Made by a program: the position numbers and the translations under genes
Assembly (NCBI GenBank): GCA_026874595.1
Contig: CM049310.1
Location: forward strand, 84,605,056 to 84,669,055
Direction of reading: 5' to 3'
DNA from: Sipunculus nudus
Lineage: Eukaryota > Annelida > Sipuncula > Golfingiida > Sipunculidae
Length of the DNA stretch: 64,000 nucleotides
Part shown: in pieces, positions 11,465-23,641 of the stretch
Layout of the letters: every line of letters begins with the position of its first letter
Numbering within the stretch: position 1 is the first letter of the stretch
Notes under the pieces: generated by a model
What the model saw: the letters and a program-made list of their open reading frames with translations, nothing else
Database searches by the model: none
Told to the model about the DNA's origin: nothing

Positions 11465-12388
11465 ATAATAATAATAATAATAAAATTGTTTTCTATATTG
11501 TGAAATACATTTACACTTAATGCTTTATATAAATAGATTATAACAAAATGGCATGATGACATTAATGGTGGGGGAGCCCCTGCCAGGAACAGCCTACTTG
11601 ACAGTCAGCTAAAGATATCTCATCCATCACTGAATCAATGGTAAAACAACAGTCAGATTGTTTGAGAATACATGTGGCTTCATCTACAGCAAAACTTGCC
11701 TAAATTAAAAAAATCAAATGAGAAACTTAATCCCATAACATGGTGATGATCCCTTCAATAATTACCTGTCAGATCACTTTTATTACCTGCTGGATCAATC
11801 AATTACCTGATGTATAATATGTCATGTTACCCTATAAATCTTGAGTTTAATTATTATAAATATAACCTGGTAAAAATTAAAGGGATTAATTCTGATGCTT
11901 CTACATTATAATGAAAAGCATCTGCTCACAAAATTGAGTAAAATTAGCTGTATATGATACAAAGGAATTTGTTCTGGAAATGTCAAGCAATACTGGCAAT
12001 GGGGTTTAGTTCTACTGATGGCTATAAACTTTCTGAACAGTTAAGGTAATTTCTACTATGTGTTCATGTACAACAAACACACTCCCGGATGGTCCATAAC
12101 TGATTCCTCCAGAAAATGAAATTTCACAATTGTAATTCCATGAACATTCTACCTAACATTTGAGCACCACAACAGATTAACTCACAAAAATTAATGGTCC
12201 ACAAGAATATGGAATTTCATCTATAAAATTCCATAATATTACTTTTTATTAGAAACAATAAATCTGGATTTCAATGACGATTGTTAATTCCCTTCACAAG
12301 GATGGGTGTTTTTTTTTATAGGTTTGATTCAATGAAATATGAGGTAAAAAATTAAATATGTATATATACATTATAAAAGTGGACTTAC
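11465..12388. other. Non-coding; probable intron of the EGF-like gene
   Basis: AT-rich sequence downstream, on the minus strand, of the EGF/transmembrane exon. No continuation exon for the cytoplasmic tail is recognised. Unique sequence apart from an (ATA)n run at the left edge. Confidence 0.45.
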
Positions 12389-12556
12389 CTCTTGTGTTGA
12401 CAAATATAAAGCAGAACGACAGTTCCGATGACAACAAGAACAACAAGTCCGACCAGACCTCCGACCCAAGCGTAACTGTTCCGACTCAGTACTTCATAAT
12501 CCAGCACAAGTCCTGTCCGGTTCTGGCAACGTTCACCGCTGTAACCCTCAACACAG
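12389..12556 (-). CDS. EGF-like/transmembrane exon, EGF-receptor ligand-like (partial gene)
   Basis: This is an internal exon of 168 nt: acceptor ...TTTGTTGCAG, donor AAGAG|GTAAGT, phase 2 at both ends. It encodes CVEGYSGERCQNR, a cysteine, eight residues and a cysteine (C5-x8-C6 of an EGF domain with the G-Y-x-G-x-R-C signature). A stalk of about 18 residues follows, then a hydrophobic helix (VGGLVGLVVLVVIGTVVLLYI) and the start of a basic cytoplasmic tail (CQHKR). One exon holding the third EGF loop plus the transmembrane segment, with an intron between C4 and C5, is to my knowledge typical of vertebrate EGF-receptor ligand genes. I infer a membrane-anchored ligand precursor shed near the stalk. 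The exon with C1-C4 was not found in the 930 bp upstream, and the cytoplasmic exons were not found. A neuregulin-like or other single-EGF membrane protein is possible. Confidence 0.75.
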
Positions 12557-13496
12557 CTGCAACAAATAATTCGTCCATAGAAACTAGTGAAGTGGCGAAC
12601 ATAGTGACTGATACCTTCGGCCATGATGGTTGTGGCCGACTGTCTTTATGACGATCACAGACAAGAGTATATATATATTGTATAGCACAGAGCCTCTGCA
12701 ACTGAAGTCAATCTGTTACATCCCAAACTTACGTGCCCCTATGGTTCAATTACCTGAGGGATCGCTAAACTACCTCAGGACTATACATAAAACAAAAACA
12801 GCCTTCCCTACCTCTTAAACTGGATCACTGACATCGCTATTTGTCTGCAAGCAGTACCGGCTCACTTATCATAGCGGTGCTTAACGGACACTTAGTGTGA
12901 ATGAAGTTATGACTCTGCCAATAGTTAAAACTCCTCAGTCACAAGTTACAATACATCTTCTGTCACTGGCAGAATATATTCATAATTCTAACATGAAATG
13001 TATTTGGCGAGTTTATCTGCCCTTCCCTCTGGATAATCCATATGCATGTAGCAAGTTTGTTGTATTCCCACACTGGTGGCTATTTATGCCGACGTTCTCC
13101 TAATGAGCTCATATAATCTACTGAAACTCCACTGCCATGATCCCGCGGACACTTTGGCTTGCAATCAATTACTGGTACACCCTAATGCCCCTATATCTTC
13201 CTAATAAAGGGTAATAGAAGTCTATGGTCATTAAAATTTCTCCGCATGCTAGGCAAAGCAACTTGTTGAAAGGACTACAGAGATACAAATGACACAGCAT
13301 ACACATAGAGACATCAGTGGCCTGGCCCTGTTAACAATTTCCATTGTGCTCCGTGATCTCCTTCGCTTTGATGAGCAACAGATGAAGACTTGAACAGACT
13401 GGTGAACACAGACTGCGTACATCAACCGACCACGCAAGAGATGAAACTGCAGCTTTGATTTAGCATCCCTCCCAGCATCATGGAGTTCATGCTTAC
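12557..13496 (-). other. Candidate intron upstream of the EGF/TM exon
   Basis: I searched the minus strand for a cysteine codon, two bases and a GT donor, the form the missing C1-C4 exon must end in. I found only weak donors without the upstream cysteines. A hydrophobic methionine-started stretch at 13,344-13,249 resembles a signal peptide but ends in a stop without a good donor. So either the C1-C4 exon lies farther upstream or the 13.5-kb exon serves another transcript. Confidence 0.4.
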
Positions 13497-13600
13497 CTAA
13501 CAGGGGCACGACAACAGTCATTCAACCCAAAAATCAATAAAATGATGTCTAAAGTAACTATCAGTAAAACCATGCTAGTTTTCAGCTCAACCCTAGCCAT
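13497..13600 (-). CDS. Candidate first coding exon with signal peptide
   Basis: Starting at ATG 13,600, 34 codons read into a strong donor (TTAG|GTAAGC) and stop only inside the intron. The peptide begins MARVELKTS, continues with a long hydrophobic run (MVLLIVTLDIILLIFGL) and then NDCCRAPV, a classic signal-peptide layout. It ends in phase 2, matching the phase of the EGF/TM exon 0.9 kb downstream on the same strand, which suggests one gene. Direct splicing to that exon would skip the first four EGF cysteines, so another exon or an alternative promoter is needed. The start context is only moderate (G at +4, T at -3). An ATG-started 104-nt frame could arise by chance. Confidence 0.35.
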
Positions 13601-15063
13601 TGATCTCAATCCATCATTTTTCGTGGCCTGTTCATGCCACGTAACGTATTTGCTCGCTGACTTTGTTGACACTTGCCTGATGCATGGGGGAGTTTAACAT
13701 CAGATTAATCATTTAAAATCACACCTGTTAATAGATCTAGACACACAAATACACCTGTTCAAAGGGTCTTTTAAACATTACCTGGGAAAACTACAAACAG
13801 AAGACAAAACTTTAAGATTCACAATAAACATTTCAGCACCTTAATAGCAATTTACTATGACAACTACACACAAAAAAAAACAATGTTAAAATGTCAATCT
13901 AAATTATTCAAAAACCAAAAAGCATTTATCTAGAAACAAATATTTATAATAATTACAAATTTAGAATAATTATTTTTGTATTATGGACCATGTAATTAGG
14001 CCCCTAATAGGCCCTAAGTCAAAGATAACCAAACCTGTCATATGCTATTTGTAAAAGATAAAACTTCTAAAAGGCTATTAGTAAAAGATTGTCAAACCTC
14101 CAATAGGCGTACAAACTATGCTGGTACTCCATGTCAAGAGATGACAGCCGTTTTACTCCGTTTACACCTGACACTCTTGGAAAATCATGTTTCTTCAGAA
14201 GCCAGCAGGCTTTCTATATAAAGAGTTTGGCATCAAGCACTCTGAATGAGGAGCCCCATGGAGACCCGAGGGTGATCACTGGAACTTAATTTGTGCCACT
14301 GGCGTCAAACTGCTTGCTCCTGACCTCAGCCCTGCACTCTGAGGACCATTGTTTATCATGAGAGGCAATATGTTGGCATGGCTGCTGCAAGGGCGTAGAA
14401 CAACTCCACGTCCACTCTCATATGCTCTGCTTATCACACGGCAACTTTACACAGCTGGTCTTTTAACAAATAATGAAAATGTGCAACACTGCTGAAGGCG
14501 TGATCTCAGGTTTTTTAGGGTGGTGCTATCTGGACTGTTGATGTATCGGGACCGGTACCTTGGGTTGACTGATACAGTTCTGAAGAACTGACAGTCATCT
14601 CAAATCCCCCCTTGTGCTTCACAATGTCACTGCGGCCATGTGTCTCTTTTCAACCACTGAAATTCTTCAGGCTTTTCTCCATAAAGCATTATGAATAGCG
14701 ATCAAATGATTCAATGCCAAGTCTGTGAGGGGCCAGACCTTTATTGGTCTGTCTTTCAACAGAACAGCTTGCTGGTCAATATCACTGGGTCTCATGCCCA
14801 TAACATCAAATACAGCCATTTGAAAAGTCTCTGTTTCTGACTTTTTCTTCCGGTAATTTTTATATCCAAAGCACAATTACTGGATATAAATAGGAGGAAA
14901 CCCCAAGTATAAAACAATTTAATTTTTACCTAGACTCCATTAACCAAAGAAACACTTGTCATGTATTTTTTAATTAAAAGACCATTTTAATTGAAATTCT
15001 GAATGATTCTAACAGTGTTCAATGTGTCCACATGACCCCTGTCATGACATTTATCAATCATAA
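13601..15063. other. Non-coding stretch upstream of the candidate first exon
   Basis: Contains a small hairpin (CGTGGC/GCCACG, 13,622-13,641) next to the candidate start exon, which on the minus strand would be 5' flank. A minus-strand open frame at 14,667-14,876 is discussed among rejected items. A well-formed acceptor (AG at 14,881-14,880) sits just before it, but the frame opens with a stop. No repeats recognised. Confidence 0.35.
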
Positions 15064-15350
15064 CTAGAAAACTGTATTCTAAGGAATGCAAGCCTCCACC
15101 ATGGGGGGGGGGGGGGGTGGGGGTCTATTATGGGATGCTCCCAAAACCATGTTTGCATTCACTTATCTGGCCTATATTCCAAGTATCATTCATGCATAAG
15201 TGACATTTGTGAATATCCCTTTATGACATTCCTGAATCCAAATAATATGCCATATCCACACTTAAATTTAACAGATTTTTCGGTGGCACATTTCAAGAAT
15301 GCCCTGAAAATTTCATGAGACTCCATTCATGATGGCATATGTCATCTTGT
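15064..15350 (-). mobile_element. Family L element, copy L1 (Helitron-like end)
   Basis: Begins CTAGAAAACTG, then a hairpin-like TGTATTC/GAATGCA, then AAGCCTCC. It matches L2 at 32,793 along about 280 bp (TTATGGGATGCT, CATTCACTTAT, TTCATTCATGCATAAGTGAC, AATGCCCTGAAA). A G15 run at 15,103-15,117 is absent from L2. On the minus strand it ends hairpin-CTAG-TT. The right end is undefined. Confidence 0.5.
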
Positions 15351-15550
15351 GAACAAACACACAAACACACAAACAAATGGGGATGAATGTAAATCCTCCT
15401 GGTGGAAGCAATTAAATCCGTCAGATTTCATGTCGCAAATGCTGAACCTTATAGTTGGTTGCTGCCTTAATAAGATAACAGATAATGATGGTCTTCTGCT
15501 TCATCATCATCATTCACTTCAATCATCTGATACTAAATCATTGTAAAAAT

Positions 15551-15583
15551 AAAAGTGACCAATGGGACATGATGCTCAGCTGA
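15551..15583 (-). mobile_element. Orphan family C left end
   Basis: AAAAGTGACCAATGGGACAT and then GATGCTCAGCTG is a diverged copy of the C/F left end (CAAGTGACCCATGGGTCATG, then CGCTCAGCTG). No matching core or tail follows. It points the same way as the other copies. Confidence 0.5.
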
Positions 15584-15849
15584 TTATCACAGCCTGTGAC
15601 GATCTATCAACTCAGAAAACTCAATCCAAGAGAAAAAGAATGAACACATTACACGTACTGAGAAATACAGTACAAACTGATTACAACAGAGAATCAAAAA
15701 CATGTAAAAATATTCATAAAGCATGTACTAAAAGGTCTGTTCTGGAAAAAAAATTGATACATAGTGAATTTTTTGTAGTAAAATCAGCAACATTTTCCCA
15801 TTTTTGTTTATCACAGACCAAATAAGATGTGCTTTGCATACTCTGTATG

Positions 15850-16015
15850 TATACATCCACTGAAACCTGTGGAATAAGACCACCTGTGGGACTGTACAAA
15901 AAAAAGTGTCATAATTCACAGGTGCAGGGTCTTATTAAACAGGTCAGTTTTAACCATTGTAAATACTTTCTGTTCACTCAAAGGTGGTCTCATAACACAG
16001 GTTTCACTGTATATA
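15850..16015. mobile_element. Family K short inverted-repeat element, copy K1
   Basis: About 165 bp bounded by inverted ends: CACTGAAACCTGTGGAATAA on the left and ATAACACAGGTTTCACTGTA on the right, with GACCACC/GGTGGTC just inside. It is flanked by TATA-like sequence. Short, non-coding and MITE-like. Related copies are at 53.6 and 60.9 kb. I do not assign a superfamily. Confidence 0.6.
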
Positions 16016-17389
16016 TGCATGCTTCTTGGATGTGGCAAACAAGCCAGAATGAAGGGTGAGCTGTGACTTTGATATATATCAACTGAGGGTCACCTGACAA
16101 GCACTTTCCAGACAAAAAAAAATCCACTAGATGCATCCACAGGGTACCAAGACATATACTAATTAAGCTTAGGAGTTGAACACCCTCCCACTTTTATTTC
16201 CCAAAAGGCTTTGATAATACATGTACATGCATTTGGGTGCTTTCTTAACTTGCACCATCCTCCTATGTTGTTTCCTTTACAGCAAGATGCAAATATATCA
16301 GTCTCAACATTAGTTTTAAAAGTACATAAACATTTACAATAATATATTACCTCATACCATTAGTTCATTTTGGCTGAATATAAAGGTTTCCTAGCAAAAC
16401 CATCCCAGCACATAGGCTTACTCTCCACAGTTCACCTGTTTTTAATATTGTTATGGTTCTGTGTGTGAGTAAACTCAGTCAATCTCCCATCTTTTTACCA
16501 TAACAAGACTGAATGACTGAGGGTTGATCTTGCAATAAGGAGAAGTAACATGAAAGATGGAATGTAGAAGGAACACCTGTTAGAAGCTAGCTAGGTGGTG
16601 TGCCATGTTTATAACTGTACCACTGATAGCTCCAAGTGCCAGCTTTATTCCACTTGCGTCCAAGGGCAAGCCTATGGTTGCAGAGGGAAATACTGGCAGA
16701 CGCAGAATAATATTTTAAGAAGAAAACACTATATATGGTGTATATTAACATATCTTGTTTTGAGAATAGGTCCCTTTAAGTTTACTGGGGGAAAAGGAGA
16801 AAAATAAAGACTTGGCAACACTAGTCTCACATGAAGTTATATAAAATCATAATGCATAGCCATTTTAAATCTAGAAACACCACTCAACAACTTTTAGAGC
16901 ACCCTATAAATGTTATTTTAAAAATGACATCCATAATCTAATTTCAGCTACAGCGTCTTGCTAAAAGGATTTCAAGTTATGGCATGATCTATTGTACTGA
17001 AAATATATCTATTAAGTTATAAAGGAGAATACAAACAGCCTACAGCTCAAGGTTTTGCATAAAGTTCTACTGAACCCATTAGTCCTGTGAAACCAAGTTC
17101 TTTCTAGAGCTCCCTATATATTGTTTCCCAGGTAATATAACACTGGGAACACAACAAATTCTAGGTATCACCCATTCAGGAAAATGATGCAGAACTAATG
17201 GTAGTGGAGGAAAATCAAAATCAAATGGCTCGCTTTCCAGTGCTGATCTATGGCATGAACAAAGAAAATGCATGTTTATATACAGAACTTAAAATGAATC
17301 ACAAACTGAAGAAAGACTGGTCTAATGACCCTCATTACCAAGCCCAATACGAGCATCTTTTTTAACCAGCCATTCAACTACTATCTTAT
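16016..17389. other. Non-coding stretch, nothing recognised
   Basis: Short plus-strand frames such as 16,595-16,807 are cysteine-containing but lack splice sites and any EGF spacing. No repeats shared with the rest of the window. Confidence 0.4.
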
Positions 17390-17725
17390 CCGCAGAATTT
17401 ATGTGATTTTTGGCTTACTCTGTGTATATATTAATGAACTGAAGGTAATTCCTGTCAAAATGTTCTTACAACAACTCAGTTATGGATGTATATGAGCTTG
17501 TTTCTATACAAGCTTTTAGTAAACACAGTGCATGCACCGATATTTACTTACAGAAAACCAATGTAACCTGAGGTGGATGGTTGCATATATATGTAGAAGT
17601 TGAAAGGTCACTAGTTACAAAGGGCCCTTAACAAAACTCTGGTTCACTGACTTGCCGACAGATGTTCTGGTTGAACGTATTTTTATTATTTCAAGTTTGT
17701 GGCCCTACACAAAAAAATCAAATAA
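17390..17725. repeat. Family J dispersed repeat, copy J1 (empty-site copy)
   Basis: Shares with 23,845-24,480 a run of blocks (ATGTGATTT.TGGCTT, CTGTGTATATATT, GTAACCT.AGGTGG, TCACT.GTT, GACTTGCCG.CAGATG). At 17,573-17,587 it reads GTAACCTGAGGTGG without insertion, which marks exactly where element I1 entered J2. Function unknown. Confidence 0.65.
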
Positions 17726-19257
17726 AGCAAAACAAAACAAAACAATAAATGTCATATCCATAAAATGAAGATGAATCGTCAGCTTGCATGTTTCAGATTA
17801 CTGAAAGGATTTGTTATGAACAGCAGAAATTGATCATTTTCGGACCTGTCAACTGGTTATAATAAAAAAAAATTAAAGAAAAATTCTGGTGGAAATGTAA
17901 AACTGACAGTAATTATAAAGATTACAACAAAAAATTTCTGCAAATTTTCTCTCTTTTTTTGCATTATATATTCAGGTGTGACCTGGTGAGATGTCTCTTA
18001 TTACAGACCAGATTTTGACGGCTTCAACCTTGATAAAATATTGAATCAGAATTAATGTACCCATTTCACCCTGCTAAAATCTATAAACAAAACCTTGCAA
18101 GTTAAGAATTTACTGCTTCTTAATTACTACATTTTTTAAAACCCCCAAGAGAACTGCTACATTCACTGTTTATTACTGACCAGAAATTAAGATTCTGGAC
18201 AACAATTCAAATTGCTTCTTTTATCAAGAGAGGACAAAAACTCAAAGAAACAGAGCATGACATCTTTCAAAACCCAGCTCTCATGTGCATTGGTGGCAAA
18301 ATTCTCAGGAACTGCTGGGCATCAGGGATTCCATACACACAACCACCTAAGACAAGACTTTTTAAATTTTCAGGATCTCCTTTCAGATGATGCTCTGTTC
18401 CGACTGCCGAGAAGGTCTGAAGTCTCCTGGCGTTTTGAACCGCTCCAATTCTTTACCCATTTATCAAATCATGTCCTCCCAATCTGTTATTGCCAATGAG
18501 AATAAAATCACCTCCGTTAGTCCAGGTTTCACCCAAGTCGCTTCAGAACACAAAAGAGCTTTACAAGTATTTTATCATCCTACTTCTTCTTGCACTTTAA
18601 GGCCCCACTTGGCAACCTGTTCTTTTTATGGATTAGTGTCAGTGCGCTAAAATTTGTAAGCAGCTGTGATATTAGTTTTCTAAGAAGAGAGGGCACCAAG
18701 GGGACAGGAATGAAGCCAGTGACTGAAACTTTGTGGTCTTTTCTTTCATTTCAAATTTTCTACAGGATTCCTCTGGTTGCTGTGGGAACAATGCTTGTTC
18801 ACCAGTCTTGTAATATAAACATCTCACCAGTTTTGGAGTCAACGTTGCTTTATCTAGAGGTAATTCAGTCATACCCTATAAGGAACAGTAGCCTAATAGG
18901 GGGTGCAGGAGTTTAATTCTTTATTGATTTTTGAGTCTCAATATTTCTTCTGCTCTCTGTGCCATGTACAACCTTAACTAGAATGGCTTTGTTTTGGAAT
19001 TCACAATAAAATCAAATAAAGTTAAAACATGCAAATGTCTCCCCATCTGATCCTCCAGCCTCAAACAAGGAAAAGTATTCAGTACTTCAAAAAGTCATAT
19101 TTTTTTAAATTCTATTTTTCAAAAGATTTTTACCTTGAAAACAAGGTCAAGGTGTCCAGCTTTGGAACTTATCCAAGAACTTCATTGAAACATACAATTT
19201 TTGTATCAAATTTGAAGATAAAGTATGCAATAATTCAAAAGATTTGGGTATTTATAA
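17726..19257. other. Non-coding stretch with several overlapping open frames
   Basis: 18,212-18,916 is open in more than one plus-strand frame at once, and none has a recognisable domain or splice sites. I treat this as chance in a stop-poor patch. No repeat recognised. Confidence 0.35.
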
Positions 19258-21135
19258 CAAGGGACCCATGGGTCACTGTGCCCAGCTATAGTTGAAATAT
19301 TTTTTGAGGATCCGGAGTTAACTACACCTTTTTTTTTTTTTTTACCAGATATTAGCATATGTGAGGTTTATGTCATATTGCATACCTGTACTCCATTCAT
19401 TCCTTGCCTCGATACAGATCAACAAGGGATCTCTGAATAGATTTTGTGTTTATTAAAGGCTTAAAATCCTGTACTTGGGTTCAAAATGCTTTGTACATGT
19501 CAAACATTCACGTATTTGAAAAGTTTTCAAGTGCTTTTCCAATAATGGTCAAGCATTTTATCATGGAAGCATTAAAACTGATGTATACCCCATTGCACAG
19601 GTCCACATTAGGCCGGTAAGCCTTGTTCTGGATCTCACTTGAATTTGCAGGCAATTTTTTTTTGGTGTTGTATGCGAGTGCCTGAATTGTATGAATGAGT
19701 GCAGTTTGAGATTTCCTTTGCAAGTGAATAGGAATAATTAAGAGGGTGGGTAAAAAATGAACTCTTTAGTAATAGCCAATGCCATATACAGTAGTAGAAA
19801 ATATAAAATGTTTATATAAATACGTATATATACAGGCACAACCTGACTAATTTTTAAGGCTCAAATTAAAAAGATCGGCAACATCGGGTAATACCTTTCA
19901 TTATGGCAATTAAGAACATCTAAAAATATGAAAATAGTGCTATTTTTCTAGCACATGAAGGCAGATTTTTAAGGGCCCAGGTGCGCTTACAGCAGATCAT
20001 AAAAAAAATATTTATTTGCAGAAATGACAACAACAAAAAATTCCAGCCGCAGCCAAAAATCTCGACCAGCCGGGTTAGCCCCAACACAGAATTTTTTAAA
20101 GATGGCCTTATTGGATGGCTTTTTGATAAGCTGTTGACAGTTCAGCAGTTTTTCACAGATCTGTAGGGGGAATGGGGCCTGGGAACATTTCTCCCCACTT
20201 TCCAAATTCCAGCCGGGGAATTTAAGTTAAATTCTACAATTCAACTTGAGCACAACAGGGAATGAATTAAGCAAAGTTCTGTACATCATAAATTGTAAAA
20301 AAGGCTTCAATATGAAGTGTCATTTTGAGTTGTCTGTGGTCACAGCAAAAATGCAAAACAATGGGATATTACTTGTCCATATTCATACAGGTAATATCAG
20401 CCAGAAACCATAATTCTTTATATTTAGAAAAAAATGGTAATATTGAAATAATTATTTTAAATTCCTTACCAATTTCTTTTTAATGTCATTTATTATCTAG
20501 ACCCTGTCAATATGAGACATATGACACGAATAACTGCACAACTGTGACAGCAGGGGTGCTCAACCAGTGCTGCATCACTAATAAGGTTACCCAGGCAGGG
20601 CGGTAGCTTAATTTTTTAGACTATTTTCAAATTTCAGAATTCAACAGATTAAATCCTTATGTGTAACTGCTGTGAAAATTAAATCAAATGTTCTTGACGT
20701 GCCAAGGTCAAAGTTGGGCAAAATTTAAGGTATTCATTTGGTATCTAATTTCAGGTATAAATTATCATGTTGAGTGAGTAAATATCATTCCTGTTTTTTA
20801 AAAAAGTCATTATGTTCCGGCCCATAAATTTTTAAATTATTTAACACTGACCTAATTTTTGGCCAGTACATAGCAACTATATAGGGAAATATTTATGGTA
20901 AATATGAAGGTAAACAGATGAGTGGTTCTGATATTAGGCAGTCCTGAAGTGTGATAACAGGGTTTTAATGAAAAAATTGAATTTCTCCTTAATATCTCAA
21001 AGGAAGGAAGTCACAGTGACCCAGTTTTCAGTTCTGTAACAGATCTAGGGGACATCTAACAGTATGCCGGATTTTGGATTTGTAGGTCTAACAGTTAAAA
21101 AACATGCCAGTTTAACAGACGGATAGATTAATTTA
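19258..21135 (-). mobile_element. Old family F/G element (F/G3)
   Basis: The left end CAAGGGACCCATGGGTCACT is at 19,258. At 20,600-21,130 lies a diverged G core (GGTCAAAGTTGGGCAAAATT, GATATTAGGCAGTCCTGAAG, TTAATATCTCAAAGGAAGG) that ends in TTTAACAGACGGATAG, the remains of the usual ACGG tract. The terminal hairpin is lost. The middle (19.3-20.6 kb) is not shared with other copies, so the two parts could be separate. Confidence 0.45.
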
Positions 21136-22284
21136 GCAACAATATAAAATAATAGTCCGCATGACTGTAAATTACAATGATGAAAGAACAGACGTAAATG
21201 AATTGATGGAGTTTAACTCAGACTGCACTGAAGGATATCAACAACAATAAAACTAAATAACAGCCGTGTCATTTTGCTTACAGGGCCAGATATATATATA
21301 ATAAAAAAAGAAACCATCCCACTGCTGCAGCCAGATTACAGTCTGTAATCTGACATAAACTGAAGGTTTTATAAGCACTGGGTCATGATAATAGTCAGTT
21401 AAACAGCAAGATGTTTCATCATGAAGGAAATGGCAAGGTAAACATGGATCATTTCCAAAAGCAATTTCCAGAGCTCCGGTAAAACAGGCCCTTATCTCAG
21501 CAGCATGCCAAGGTCAGATATATATTAACGGATGCAGCAACCTGTGATGCTGATAGGGTAAAAGATACCAACCAAAATGGAAACTGCATCTTCTGGGATA
21601 ATAACCAGCAAGGCGTCAAAACATTATATTACAAAGGAACATCAATTTTACTCTTATTCTTTCCTTTAAGACTGGTAGAACACCATTAGAATAAGAGAGC
21701 ATTTTCAATTTAATTAGTCCGAAGAAAACCGTATGATAACATTAATATTTATCTTTCTGGATTACAAGTTTCCACAACTGGGTATTGGAATAACCCAAAT
21801 ATCAATAATCTCTTAATTTCTATGATATAATAAGTCCTTAAGCACAACAGCCAAACAAGTCAATAGCCGAGCTCCATGTACAAAGACCAGGGATCAACAT
21901 TTACCATGGCCTATCTGCCAGATGGAGATTTGAGGTTTACTGGGCAGGTGAAAACCCCAGTTGCATAGGGCATGAAGGGTGTCCAATCAATCACTGACTT
22001 TGATTAAAGGGAAATTATTCATGTATGTGACCAGTGTCAAATATGTCAACTTAAGATGAAATCAACTCTTCTGACATATAATAAACTGTTTTACTAAAAT
22101 TTTCAGCGTTATAGTGATATTGGTTTCTTTTGTATTTTTTGCCAGAGTATCTAATTCATTCACTCTAAAGGAATTATCAAATTGATGTGAAATATGGTAA
22201 AAATTTATATATCTATCAACATCCTAGGTTTGAATTGACATAAATGTCATAGAACAAGTTATGAAATTAACACATGTTAATGAA
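21136..22284. other. Non-coding stretch with a GGGCAGGTG fragment
   Basis: No exon recognised. 21,930-21,960 carries a TTTACTGGGCAGGTGAAAA motif related to fragments at 23,665-23,755 and 50,555-50,625 (ACTAGCTGCC..ACTTGGCAGGT), apparently another old dispersed repeat. Confidence 0.35.
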
Positions 22285-23641
22285 CTAGATATTTCTTGGC
22301 ACCGCAGGTGCCATAGTATCCCCAGACAATTAACCCCCCCCCCCCTCCTCCCGGCCTTGAAGAATAGGATCCCATCTTGAATTCAGATGCAGAGACTGAC
22401 ATTTGGCAAGACACCATGGTTTCTTATAAGTATGGGTATATTTAAGGTAAAGGTCACTCTCTTAGGAGAGGTCATGATCCAAATTGAAATATATCTCATT
22501 CCATAACCCATATCTATATATTTGATATGAAAGAAATCTGTCCATTAGTTTTCAACTTATCATGCTCACAGTGCTGTGAAGTGGCAATGGTGGGGTAAAA
22601 GCAAGAAAACGACACAAGGTGGTGCCACCTGTATTCTGCAGAAGAGAAAAAAAAAAATCCAATATAATTTTTTTTTTAACTTTAAAATACATATATGCAT
22701 GATTTATATGATATGCATAGTTTTCAATTTATCATGCTAACAGTGCTGTCAAGTGGCAATGGTGGAGTATTAACATGTGCAAAAGCAAGAAAACGACACA
22801 AGGTGGAGCCACCTGTATTAGCATAATCGCTGCTGTGACCTTGAAAAAATGCATCAAGGTCATCCTTGTTGGAACTTGAGCTAGCCGTTGATAAGATGCA
22901 TCAAACCTGTGGGTTTGGTGACTGTACCTCAATTTCTTACAAAGTTATTACGTTAACATTTTAACAAGAAAACAACACAAGGTGGTGCCACCTGTCTTCA
23001 GCAAGAGACAAAGCTATCTGAGATCTTCGGTCAATTTGATTTTTGGATCGTTCCATGTAGCCCTTACTGAGATATTAAAGATTTTGTGTGAATTTCACCA
23101 ATTATGGGAATATTCAAGGTCAAGGCCACTCTCATAGGAAAGGTCATGACCCCAATTTAAATAAACATCATTCCATAACCCATATCTATGTATATGCATA
23201 ATATAAAAGAAATCTGTCCATTAGTTTTTGACTTATAATGCTCACAGTACTGTCAAGTGGCAATTTTGGGGGTATTAAACGGCACACAAACAAGTAAAGA
23301 ATAATAGGTGGCGCCACCAGTTTCTGGAACATGACAACCCTAGCCATGATCTTCCATCAGCTTGATTTTGGGATCAATCCATGCAAGATTTCTTGAGATA
23401 TTTAAGAATTTGTGTGATTTTCCCCAAATTTGGACCTATTCAAGGTCAAGGACACTCTCCTAGTCAAGATCATGACCTCATTTTAAATAGGCGTCGTCCT
23501 CTCACCCATATCTATACATATATCAAGTTTGGTAAAGATCCGTGAAATATTTTTTGTGTTATCGCGCCAACAAGATTTATATGCGGTGGCAGCAGCGGGA
23601 CCAGTATGAAAACATAGTATCCCCTGACTTTGTCTGGGGAC
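22285..23641 (-). mobile_element. Family B element B1 (Helitron-like, non-autonomous)
   Basis: The left end is CTAGATATTTCT, then the hairpin TGGCACC-GCA-GGTGCCA, then ATAGTATCCCCAGACAATTA and a C-run. The right end is ATAGTATCCCC, TGAC, TTT, GTC, TGGGGAC, a hairpin sharing CCCCAGACA with the left end in inverted orientation. Four core units carry palindromes at 22,619, 22,802, 22,981 and 23,307 (the last exact). 22,981 and 23,307 are followed by GAGATAT at +88. On the minus strand the end is hairpin-8 nt-CTAG-TT, the classic Helitron 3' terminus. No coding capacity. Confidence 0.75.

Noticed and set aside
12965-13070. Possible C1-C4 EGF exon ending TGC-CA|GTGACA
   Set aside because: Open frame with a weak donor, but only one other cysteine and not at EGF spacing, so it cannot supply C1-C3.
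13249-13344. Minus-strand methionine-started hydrophobic peptide (MEIVNRARPL...)
   Set aside because: Resembles a signal peptide with a good start context but terminates at TAG with no convincing donor before it.
14667-14876. Minus frame with protein-like text (MAVFDVMGMRPSDIDQQ...) after a good acceptor
   Set aside because: With the acceptor at 14,881-14,880 this frame starts with TAA, and the other frames stop quickly. Could be an old pseudo-exon; no homology recognised.
18212-18916. Several overlapping plus-strand frames of 87-108 codons
   Set aside because: Three frames overlap, none has a domain or splice context; best explained by a locally stop-poor stretch.
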